The notes under the pieces were generated by a model. It was not told the DNA's origin. It searched no databases and saw only the letters and a list, made by a program, of their open reading frames with translations. A stretch of DNA of 64,000 nt from a virus: IMG/VR virus record IMGVR_UViG_3300025379_000005, positions 42,652 through 106,651 of that record. One strand, given 5' to 3'. The position numbers and the translations under genes are program-made. This document shows positions 41,316 to 47,281 of the stretch, piece by piece; the first letter of the stretch is position 1; the number at the start of each line of letters is the position of its first letter.

Positions 41316-41366
41316 TATTTCTCCTTTTTAACAGTGGTCGGACTGACCACTTTGGGTTTAATCATG

Positions 41367-41849
41367 TTACCTACAAATTCTTAAATCTGGTCCCCATTCA
41401 GGGCCCAAACCTTGATTACGTTGGTAATACCATACAGCGACCAAAGACTGCTGGTCACCAGTTGCCTTGTTAGGCGATTCTGGTAAACCAATAATGTTTT
41501 GTCTTGCATAGTTCCATATACTTGGCATGAATTGATACCAACCTTGAGAATTTGACTCTTGATTAGTATCTACTAAGTGATTGCGAGATTCTTGATAACG
41601 AATACACGCAAACTGTGACTGAACGTTGACCGGAAGATTCCATGTTGGATCTGCCTTGTCTGGCCAACTAGCAGTTGAGTCAGTTGAACGAGTATCCCAC
41701 TTCATCACTGAAGGAGGAACTGTTATAACTGTCACTTGACTAACTTTTGGAATTGAAATAACTTCCTTGTGGTTAATCTGGTTCGAAGTGCCTGGCATGA
41801 CAATTGAACCAAGTGCAAGTACACTGAGATTGACTATTGTCTTTATCAT
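41367..41849 (-). CDS. Secreted lysozyme-fold (Rpf/SLT-like) transglycosylase
   Basis: 160 aa. An N-terminal signal-like segment (MIKTIVNLSVLALGSIVMPG) is followed by a Ser/Thr/Pro linker and a C-terminal domain FACIRYQESRNHLVDTNQES, SQGWYQFMPSIWNYA, DQQSLVAVWYYQRNQG. This is the resuscitation-promoting-factor/lysozyme-like fold with the catalytic Glu in IRYQES. It would cut cell-wall glycan at lysis or help exported spread. Preceded by a large 5' hairpin. Confidence 0.78.
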   Translation of the reverse strand: MIKTIVNLSVLALGSIVMPGTSNQINHKEVISIPKVSQVTVITVPPSVMKWDTRSTDSTASWPDKADPTWNLPVNVQSQFACIRYQESRNHLVDTNQESNSQGWYQFMPSIWNYARQNIIGLPESPNKATGDQQSLVAVWYYQRNQGLGPEWGPDLRICR

Positions 41850-41876
41850 TGTACTCTCCTTTCTGGGTAGTTTTAT

Positions 41877-41968
41877 TACCCAAGTGATAGCATGAACTGT
41901 TAACTACCGGGGGGATAAAGATTAATAGTTCATACTACCACTTGAGTAGTCGAAATTACTCTCGACTA
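41877..41968 (-). ncRNA. Long 5'-leader hairpin (22 bp) plus upstream 7-bp hairpin
   Basis: On the - strand a 22-bp helix with three G-U pairs and no mismatch forms between 41927-41948 and 41877-41898 around a 28-base loop. A second hairpin, TAGTCGA-GAGTAATT-TCGACTA (41947-41968), lies just upstream and shares the outer pair. It occupies the whole gap before the transglycosylase's AAAGGAG site. A perfect duplex this long is a typical RNase III substrate. Confidence 0.85.
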
Positions 41969-41978
41969 ACTACAAGGT

Positions 41979-42455
41979 TTAGTACATCTGGTATTCTCCA
42001 GCAATGTCTGCCAAAGGACCGGTGCGGATGCGCTTTTGACGCAACTTAACACCGTTCTTCATAGCATGTACTCCTAAACGAGCACCAAACTTTGCAAGAA
42101 CAAGAGATGTCTTTACTGTCTTGCCCCAACCAAAGAAGTCACGAACTTCTTGGGCGGTAACAATGTGGACTTCACCGTCTAAGAACCTGTCAAAGTCAAA
42201 ACCTTTCCAGTTCAATGGCTTTTTAGCAATTGACTTGGATACTTTTTGCTTTAATGGCAACTTAGTTAATGTTGTGCTTACTGTCTCACTAGATTTAGAT
42301 GCACCAAGCATGACAGGCACCAGGTCTGAATTGTTCTCAATGAACGAAACTGTCTGGTCAAGTGTTGCTGGCATGCCAAACATACCAGAAACTCTTTCCT
42401 GAATCTTGGTTATCTCACTCAAAGTGAGTTGGTCGGGGTTAAATGGGCGTACCAT
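41979..42455 (-). CDS. Hypothetical protein, 158 aa
   Basis: MVRPFNPDQLTLSEITKIQE; the C-terminal part is basic (KFGARLGVHAMKNG, KLRQKRIRTGPL), with HIVTAQEVRDFFGWGK as a possible HTH. Start ATG 42455 follows AAAGGAAGTG. Could bind DNA; family unknown. Confidence 0.55.
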   Translation of the reverse strand: MVRPFNPDQLTLSEITKIQERVSGMFGMPATLDQTVSFIENNSDLVPVMLGASKSSETVSTTLTKLPLKQKVSKSIAKKPLNWKGFDFDRFLDGEVHIVTAQEVRDFFGWGKTVKTSLVLAKFGARLGVHAMKNGVKLRQKRIRTGPLADIAGEYQMY

Positions 42456-42490
42456 AATAACACTTCCTTTGTTTAAACTGATTAGCAATC

Positions 42491-42550
42491 TGCCTCATCA
42501 GGCAATGAGCGATAAACCTCACTGCTATCCCCCGAAGGGGATTTCGGCTA
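42491..42550 (-). ncRNA. Type II hammerhead ribozyme 3
   Basis: - strand: UAGCC-GAA, stem III AUCCCC-UUCG-GGGGAU, cleavage base A17 (AUA, a permitted NUH), stem I GCAGUGAG/CUCAUUGC with an 8-base loop, core CUGAUGA, GGC closing stem II with GCC. Every core position is canonical. All three stems differ in sequence from the other copies, giving compensatory support. The UAG stop of the upstream gene is part of stem II. Confidence 0.92.
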
Positions 42551-42793
42551 ACTTCTAGTTAACTTTAATATCTCAATCTGTTGTTTCTGAACATCAATAA
42601 GTTGTTCTTGAACTGCTCTAATTTTGTTTGCACTGGTTAGTAGATCTTCTTGCATCTTCATTACCTCAACAAGCATTGAAACTAATTCTTTTACTTTCTC
42701 AATGCTTTCCAAAGAATCTTTCCCAACCTCAACCATTGCTAAAAATTGCTCAGTGTCTGAAAAACCAAAATCTTCAAGATTGAACTCTGACAT
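42548..42793 (-). CDS. Coiled-coil protein, 81 aa
   Basis: MSEFNLEDFGFSDTEQFLAM then a long heptad-like helix (ELVSMLVEVMKMQEDLL; VQEQLIDVQKQQIEILKL). Likely oligomeric. AAGGAGAAAGT site. Confidence 0.65.
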   Translation of the reverse strand: MSEFNLEDFGFSDTEQFLAMVEVGKDSLESIEKVKELVSMLVEVMKMQEDLLTSANKIRAVQEQLIDVQKQQIEILKLTRS

Positions 42794-42802
42794 ACTTTCT
42801 CC

Positions 42803-43003
42803 TTATACTTTTACTTTTCTGTTGCATTGACTGCAAGTTACTACATCTCCAGGGTTTTCAAGCACTAGTGTCTCAAAGTCTTCACCTGAAAGGTATTCAA
42901 ATAAACTTTCGTCCAAATACATTGAACTCATAGCACATTCTTTACAATAAAAACTGCTTGTAAAACCCTGAAGTTTGTCAATAAGTGAATAAACTAAAGT
43001 CAC
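42803..43003 (-). CDS. Small two-CxxC protein, 66 aa
   Basis: GTG start after GGAAGGAG. SFYCKECAMSSM and VVTCSQCNRKVKV form a split zinc ribbon. Leader contains ribozyme 5. Confidence 0.6.
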   Translation of the reverse strand: MTLVYSLIDKLQGFTSSFYCKECAMSSMYLDESLFEYLSGEDFETLVLENPGDVVTCSQCNRKVKV

Positions 43004-43030
43004 TTACCAAACTCCTTCCCTTTTTTGATT

Positions 43031-43085
43031 TGTCTCTTCAGTATGGGACAATCAACTCCCATAGACGCCCGAAGGCGTTTCGACT
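43031..43085 (-). ncRNA. Type II hammerhead ribozyme 5
   Basis: - strand: AGUC-GAA, stem III ACGCC-UUCG-GGCGU, C17 (GUC), stem I UAUGGGA/UCCCAUA with an 8-base loop, core CUGAAGA, GAC closing stem II with GUC. Canonical core. Stem III equals that of ribozymes 1 and 4; stem I differs. The UAG stop of the upstream gene (43084-43086) overlaps stem II. Confidence 0.92.
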
Positions 43086-43401
43086 ATTTAACTTCTTGCT
43101 TTGCAAGACGAACCAATGAGTCATAAACTTCATTGTAAATTGTCTGTGTTCTTTCAACACCTGAAACACATTGGTCAAATTCTTCACTATCTTCGTCATA
43201 CGTCTTGGAAACTTCCAAGAGCATTCCTCCAGCGACCGCACATGCTTGCATGGTGTCAAACCAAAGAATTGACGGCAAAGTAACTTGAATAAGTGTGTTC
43301 TCATCAACATCATTCTCATGCAAAATATCCAGGATTTCTTCTAAAGATCCCCGAACTCCTTTGCCTTCTTGAAAATTGCTTTCAAATGGACTGTCTTGCA
43401 T
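43084..43401 (-). CDS. Hypothetical acidic protein, 105 aa
   Basis: MQDSPFESNFQEGKGVRGSL then LEEILDILHENDVDENTL; helical, with Cys in MQACAVAGGM. GAGAGGAAGT site. Ends in ribozyme 5. Confidence 0.6.
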   Translation of the reverse strand: MQDSPFESNFQEGKGVRGSLEEILDILHENDVDENTLIQVTLPSILWFDTMQACAVAGGMLLEVSKTYDEDSEEFDQCVSGVERTQTIYNEVYDSLVRLAKQEVK

Positions 43402-43424
43402 TTTACTTCCTCTCTTTTTATTAT

Positions 43425-43694
43425 TTACTTCTCAATTGCTTCTTTTACAAAGTTGCCGAATAGGTTACTCCAACATCCATTACAAATGCCAGAGATAAAC
43501 AATTCTCTCAAACTTTTATCAAGATCTGGGAAAGCATCTTGAACCATAGAACCAGCGTTCCATTGCCCAAAATTATCTGTTGAAACTGAAAAAGAATGAA
43601 GTGTTGAACACTTTGTGCAAACAGCCTTAAGTGTCACTTCTTCTGACTTTTCAGAAACAACCTCAATCCAAGGTGTTCTTTCTAATTGTTTCAT
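43425..43694 (-). CDS. Zinc-binding protein, 89 aa
   Basis: AVCTKCSTLHSFSVST and FISGICNGCWSNLFG give two CxxC pairs 45 residues apart. Leader holds minihelix D. Confidence 0.6.
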   Translation of the reverse strand: MKQLERTPWIEVVSEKSEEVTLKAVCTKCSTLHSFSVSTDNFGQWNAGSMVQDAFPDLDKSLRELFISGICNGCWSNLFGNFVKEAIEK

Positions 43695-43734
43695 TTTTCC
43701 TCTCTTACTACTGCAATAATGAATACTGCATGGT

Positions 43735-43775
43735 TTCCGGGAGAAGAATCGAACTTCTCTACAACCATTCCGGAA
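43735..43775 (-). ncRNA. tRNA-like minihelix D with encoded CCA
   Basis: - strand: TTCCGGA, 10-base linker ATGGTTGTAG, T-arm AGAAG-TTCGATT-CTTCT, then CCCGGAA, immediately followed by A and CCA (plus 43734-43731). Acceptor 6/7 (A-C next to the T-stem), T-stem 5/5. The correctly placed discriminator and CCA make chance unlikely. A 7-bp hairpin TGCAGTA-TTCAT-TATTGCA follows at once. Located 9 bases after a stop codon. Confidence 0.85.
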
Positions 43776-43784
43776 TACTAAAAC

Positions 43785-44099
43785 TTACAATGTTTCTGCT
43801 GTCACTTCTACAAGAAATGGACTCTTGAGGCACTGATTGTGAACAAGAAGCGGTTCAATATCTTGCATTGAGCCACCCCAATTACAAAACTCACCATCCT
43901 TTTCTGGAACACAATTAAGAACCATCCAGTCATAACCACCGTGTCCGCTTGCTTCTGCATACCCTGTTGGGTGGCATGGAGGAACCATTGACTCTGCGTT
44001 AATGATTTCCCCACAACCTGCACAAGTAATTGCCGCATCTCCGTAAGATTCTGGACCATCCCATGCTTCTACTTTGTATTGCTCATAAGTCATCCTCAT
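43785..44099 (-). CDS. Hypothetical Cys-rich protein, 104 aa
   Basis: MRMTYEQYKVEAWDGPESYG, AAITCAGCGEIINAES, CHPTGYAEASGHGGYDW, and NCVPEKDGEFCNWGG: several Cys/His for metal binding. Overlaps the upstream gene by 17 bases. Unknown. Confidence 0.6.
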   Translation of the reverse strand: MRMTYEQYKVEAWDGPESYGDAAITCAGCGEIINAESMVPPCHPTGYAEASGHGGYDWMVLNCVPEKDGEFCNWGGSMQDIEPLLVHNQCLKSPFLVEVTAETL

Positions 44100-44313
44100 G
44101 ACTTACCTCCTTTGTCTGTACTGCTTTTATTTTCTCTAACTTTGTCCATAGAAAGTGATACATACCTTCCGGGAGAACTTCCCCGTTATCTGCTAATGTC
44201 TCTAGAAATTGCATAACAACAACTATGCCTGAACCAATCTGGTCAATTCTGGCAGAAACAATCTCTTCCAATTGACCATCTGACTCGTCATACAAACTTA
44301 CTATGTCATCCAT
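44083..44313 (-). CDS. Hypothetical acidic protein, 76 aa
   Basis: MDDIVSLYDESDGQLEEIVS; helical, no motif recognised. Three bases after the upstream stop. Confidence 0.55.
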   Translation of the reverse strand: MDDIVSLYDESDGQLEEIVSARIDQIGSGIVVVMQFLETLADNGEVLPEGMYHFLWTKLEKIKAVQTKEVSHEDDL

Positions 44314-44316
44314 GGA

Positions 44317-44448
44317 TTATCGCACCTTTGTGTGAATAGCCCATGACTTAGCACAAATGTAGACAACTTCTTTCTCTACCAATGGTTTCAAAATAAAGTT
44401 ACTTACTATAAGTTTGTCTAGTTCTTTTAACTTACTAATCTTTACCAC
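44317..44448 (-). CDS. Hypothetical protein, 43 aa
   Basis: Start GTG 44448 chosen because AAAGGAGG lies four bases upstream; the frame is open further upstream but without a site. Product VVKISKLKELDKLIVSNFIL... is amphipathic. Confidence 0.5.
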   Translation of the reverse strand: MVKISKLKELDKLIVSNFILKPLVEKEVVYICAKSWAIHTKVR

Positions 44449-44476
44449 TTTACCTCCTTTGTTTGTACTACCAATC

Positions 44477-44506
44477 GGTGACTCAAACATTTCTGCTTGA
44501 ATCACC
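44477..44506 (-). other. Leader hairpin, 10 bp
   Basis: - strand GGTGATTCAA pairs with TTGAGTCACC (one U-G) around a 10-base loop, between a stop codon and the AAAGGAGG of the next gene. Same position in the gene order as ribozymes and minihelices elsewhere. Confidence 0.65.
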
Positions 44507-44527
44507 TCAGATGTTACAAATCTTTAC

Positions 44528-45010
44528 TTAAACTGTCTCTTTAATAATTCCGGATTCTATCAATACTTGAGCACAATCAAAATTGTCCCAACCTACTTTG
44601 TACGGATCTAAACCGGTTAATGTCTCAAAACTGTGAACTGGATTACCCCAGTCGGTATTTTCATACAATTCAAAAATACCATCATCAGGCCAACTGAATA
44701 CTCTAGTTTCTGGGAACTTGTAACTAAAAAACTCACTTTCTTCTGAAATAAGAAAACGTGACTGTTCTTCTCCATTACCCAAGAACCAAACACTATCATT
44801 CATTGGATCTGCTGAATAAAACTCACAACAATACTTAAGATAACCATCTCTTGCATCACTCCCTTCGTAATTGTTGTACATTTCTTGGAATCTATCTTTC
44901 AATAGATCCTTTGCAACTTCGCTAATATCTGGTGAACTTTCAATAATTTCATCACCATCAACAGAAAAGTCACCACGACAACTAGTATAATCAACTATAC
45001 GGTATCTCAT
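44528..45010 (-). CDS. Hypothetical protein, 160 aa
   Basis: MRYRIVDYTSCRGDFSVDGD (start ATG 45010 just after the upstream stop). Aromatic and acidic: SVWFLGNGEEQSRFLISEES, FSWPDDGIFELYENTD. No family recognised. Confidence 0.6.
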   Translation of the reverse strand: MRYRIVDYTSCRGDFSVDGDEIIESSPDISEVAKDLLKDRFQEMYNNYEGSDARDGYLKYCCEFYSADPMNDSVWFLGNGEEQSRFLISEESEFFSYKFPETRVFSWPDDGIFELYENTDWGNPVHSFETLTGLDPYKVGWDNFDCAQVLIESGIIKETV

Positions 45011-45011
45011 C

Positions 45012-45353
45012 TTACAAATCACCACCATCAATGGTGCCCAACTTGGATTCTACTATTGGAAAACCAACCATGTGTGAAAACATTGAGTTAGCAAGTTCCA
45101 TAGCATCTTCTAATGTTTTGGCAAGACCTTCATGCTTTGGACCACCGTACATACCGCAGTCACCAACTTCTGCATGAAACCAACCATCATTAAGTTGGTC
45201 AATTTCTGCATAGTTCATTGAAACATCAACTCCTTCTACTTCTTCTGAAAGTTGCATGTATGAACCCCATGAGTCTTCTAAAATCCACTCACTTTTGTCA
45301 CCATCAAATGCTTGATTCTGATACCAATGTGCTTTTAACTTTAACTCTGACAT
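45012..45353 (-). CDS. Hypothetical protein, 113 aa
   Basis: MSELKLKAHWYQNQAFDGDK, then SWGSYMQLSEEVEGVDVSMN; beta-rich. AAAGGAGATAAAT site. Its long leader contains a cloverleaf-like structure. Confidence 0.6.
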   Translation of the reverse strand: MSELKLKAHWYQNQAFDGDKSEWILEDSWGSYMQLSEEVEGVDVSMNYAEIDQLNDGWFHAEVGDCGMYGGPKHEGLAKTLEDAMELANSMFSHMVGFPIVESKLGTIDGGDL

Positions 45354-45378
45354 ATTTATCTCCTTTATAGTCAGTTCT

Positions 45379-45513
45379 GGGCAAAATCGCCCAATGAATA
45401 CACATAAAACACATATCTGGACTAGACAACCAAGTAGATCCGTAGTGATACGTTAGTTCTTAAGGAGAACTCTAATTTTATGTGTACTCATTGCACGACT
45501 CTAATCAGTGCAA
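45379..45513 (-). ncRNA. Large multibranched leader RNA closed by a 17-bp helix
   Basis: - strand: hairpin TTGCAC-loop-GTGCAA (45491-45513); 17-bp helix between 45476-45492 and 45393-45409 (one G-U); inside it AGTTCT/AGAACT, CGTA-TCAC-TACG and an ATCT...AGAT arm; then GGGC-AAAATC-GCCC (45379-45392). The inner region thus looks like three arms closed by a long stem. It lies between a terminator and the gene at 45353. Could be a regulatory leader or processed ncRNA. Confidence 0.7.
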
Positions 45514-45514
45514 T

Positions 45515-45557
45515 AAAAAAGGGGCCACGCGTCCATGCTTTTTCGAGCGCGCTAGCC
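45515..45557 (-). terminator. Intrinsic terminator, - strand
   Basis: - strand GGCTA(G)CGC / GCGTGGCC, 8 bp with one bulged G and one U-G, loop of about 18 bases, then CCCC and six T. Ends the unit containing the gene at 45588-45797, or acts as attenuator. Confidence 0.65.
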
Positions 45558-45587
45558 ATAGATCTAAGATCTAATTATAAAACTTAC

Positions 45588-45797
45588 TTAAGACGTAAAT
45601 TCTACGTCTTCTGCAATACTTAACTTAATACCAAGTTCTGCTAAGTTTTCTAATGCCTCAATAAAATCTGGATCTTTGTGATACTTTTCAAACTGCTCCG
45701 TCATTGACATCCCCGCAATTGCAATAATAGTTATCAAAGTATCTATCTGCTTCTTGGAAAATGTAACAACTATTTCTTTTTCTGTTTCTTCCGGCAT
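45588..45797 (-). CDS. Hypothetical protein, 69 aa
   Basis: MPEETEKEIVVTFSKKQIDT then LITIIAIAGMSMTEQF; helical, acidic ends. GGAGGCAGTC site. Lies between tRNA-like element E and a terminator. Confidence 0.6.
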   Translation of the reverse strand: MPEETEKEIVVTFSKKQIDTLITIIAIAGMSMTEQFEKYHKDPDFIEALENLAELGIKLSIAEDVEFTS

Positions 45798-45832
45798 GAC
45801 TGCCTCCTTTCTCTTACATATTTACAACTAGA

Positions 45833-45962
45833 AGACGTGATTGGATTCGAACCAATACCAGCAACAAGATAAAAAGACAATGGAAACAACCGATGAACTG
45901 AAAGGAAAATTGTCTTTCTTATCTTATCTCTACTCTAATGCTACCACTTACACCACACGTCT
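45833..45962 (-). ncRNA. tRNA-like element E with giant hairpin replacing the anticodon arm
   Basis: - strand: acceptor AGACGTG/CACGTCT (7/7), TG, D-arm GTGT-AAGTGGTA-GCAT, T-arm ATTGG-TTCGAAT-CCAAT. Between them AAGATAA(G)AAAGACAAT pairs with ATTGTCTTTTTATCTT, a 16-bp helix with a bulged G and a 27-base loop, instead of an anticodon arm. Total 130 bases; no CCA. Too short and lacking a tag frame for tmRNA. All features needed for RNase P and RNase Z recognition are kept, those for decoding are not. Confidence 0.75.
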
Positions 45963-45969
45963 ATAAAGC

Positions 45970-46180
45970 TAATACAAACATCAAAATATATGTCTTACAC
46001 TCTCCATACTACAAGCATGGACTAATGTATTTATGGTATACTATTGAAAGGAGGTGCTTAGTTCCCTCTCTTTCCATATGACTACCACCATATATTCTCC
46101 CGTATAACGCCCCTATAATGACGTCTATACGGTTCTTTTCTCTTACTTGTATCTGCTGTATGTCAAATGAATGACCCTAC
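45970..46180 (-). other. Structured leader region without genes
   Basis: No credible gene. On the - strand it can form CCGTATA(G)ACG/CGTTATACGG (46100-46109 with 46122-46132) and ATATG-GTGGTAGT-CATAT, and it carries CACCTCCTTTC (46046-46056), identical to the actinobacterial 16S rRNA 3' tail. Lies between a strong terminator and tRNA-like E, so it probably contains a promoter, but I could not identify one with good spacing. Confidence 0.5.
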
Positions 46181-46223
46181 AAAAAAAGGCCCTCACCCAC
46201 ACATAATTGTATGGATGAAGGCC
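46181..46223 (-). terminator. Strong intrinsic terminator, - strand
   Basis: - strand GGCCTTCATCCATACA / TGTGTGGGTGAGGGCC: 16 bp with three U-G pairs, 4-base loop, then seven T. Begins 17 bases after the stop of the gene at 46240. Confidence 0.92.
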
Positions 46224-46239
46224 CTAATTTGTTTACTGC

Positions 46240-46797
46240 TTACTGCTTGTCTGCGTATTGACTCAATGCATCAATCAACAATGACCATGGTGCCAAAATC
46301 GGTGCTAACTCCGTTGCCTTTGGATCACCCTCAAAACTTTTGACTGCTTCGCCTAATGGCCACTCACATGCAAAGTGCTCGTTTGTAATGTAAACTTCAC
46401 CAAAAACCGCAACGTTCAACAACTGCTGAACTTGCTCGTCCGACTCCGCAACCGCCAAAATGTCTGACAAACGTACAATTTCGTCCCCGAACTTCAAATC
46501 CATGTCCGTAACGATAACCTTACTAAATGTCTTTGCTGACTCTGCTTTCTTTGACAATACCAAATCTACTGCTTCTTTACGAAACCACTCCGACCCGATA
46601 ACTGCCAAATCACGTGCCTTGACTGCGTTGTTCTTCATACTGTTATGAATGAATTCCAAACCGTCATAACCCAAAAGTTTCACTTGTGACGTGCGACTTG
46701 ATTCTCCGCTACCACCACGACTACGTGCCTTTTGTGCTGTGCCCGCTGCAACTAATGCTGCAATGTCAATAACTGCTTTTTCTACTGTCTGTGTCAT
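46240..46797 (-). CDS. Hypothetical protein, 185 aa, divergent operon head
   Basis: Start ATG 46797 has GGAG six bases upstream (MTQTVEKAVIDIAALVAAG). The N-terminus resembles that of the MoxR protein (MTQTIEIEK). A Ser/Arg/Gly linker (KARSRGGSGESSRTSQV) precedes a helical/beta domain ending WSLLIDALSQYADKQ. Codons use more C and CG than neighbours, suggesting high expression. Own terminator; monocistronic. Function unknown. Confidence 0.65.
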   Translation of the reverse strand: MTQTVEKAVIDIAALVAAGTAQKARSRGGSGESSRTSQVKLLGYDGLEFIHNSMKNNAVKARDLAVIGSEWFRKEAVDLVLSKKAESAKTFSKVIVTDMDLKFGDEIVRLSDILAVAESDEQVQQLLNVAVFGEVYITNEHFACEWPLGEAVKSFEGDPKATELAPILAPWSLLIDALSQYADKQ

Positions 46798-47281
46798 GTC
46801 TGACTCCACTAACATGTTACATCCCTTCCGGAACGACCAACAAACATTGTGTCTATTGGATTTATTTGTTTATTGCCATGATGACATAATCATCCCGACC
46901 ACACAACATTGCACATGGCCAAAACAATCACAAATGTGGTTAAACATGTGTGGTGCTTGGGTGTAACATACAATGTTTTTATGGCCGATAACACATAATT
47001 ATCACCACGACATAACATGGCATATGGCCAGCAACATCAAAAGTTCCTCATAATGTTCATGGGGCTCATGGCCAATGGCCAAGGCTAGCTTTCTAGCTGG
47101 AACAAAATTTTAGGGTCTTCCAGAACTACTGGGTTTTGATAGCCTACAAGTTGTTATACTATAAAAACGGTATTCTCTCTCTATCGGTGGGGGGGTAAAA
47201 AAAAGCTTGAAAAAAATTTTTGGGTTTTTCAGCACTAGGTGGTTTTAATGTAAAGCTTGCTGGAACTTATAGTGAAGTTGT
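46798..47281. other. Divergent intergenic region with degenerate repeats
   Basis: 484 bp with no gene. Two diverged copies of a ~50-bp unit (about 46875-46920 and 46982-47029) share GA(T)..ACATAAT.ATC, CGAC..A.AACAT and CA.ATGGCC. A palindrome GGCCATTGGCC-like stretch and the hairpin GCTAG-CTTT-CTAGC (near 47090) follow, then the + strand promoter. Could be a divergent control region or a replication origin; undetermined. Confidence 0.55.
47136..47165 (+). promoter_or_regulatory. Sigma70-like promoter TTGATA-N18-TATAAA
   Basis: TTGATA 47136-47141 and TATAAA 47160-47165, spacer 18 (TATACT, just before, is an alternative -10). About 115 bases before the first start of the virion/cargo block. 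Confidence 0.5.

Noticed and set aside
41313-41363. A 16-residue frame (MIKPKVVSPTTVKKEK) on the - strand
   Set aside because: Too short, poor ribosome-binding site, and it overlaps a GTGGTC/GACCAC hairpin that better explains the sequence.
45833-45962. tmRNA
   Set aside because: 130 bases is far too short, there is a D-stem, and no tag reading frame or pseudoknots can be made out.
46076-46105. Tiny + strand frame after GAAAGGAGGTG
   Set aside because: The first ATG is more than 15 bases away and the frame is 9 codons; the sequence is more interesting as a 16S-tail match on the - strand.
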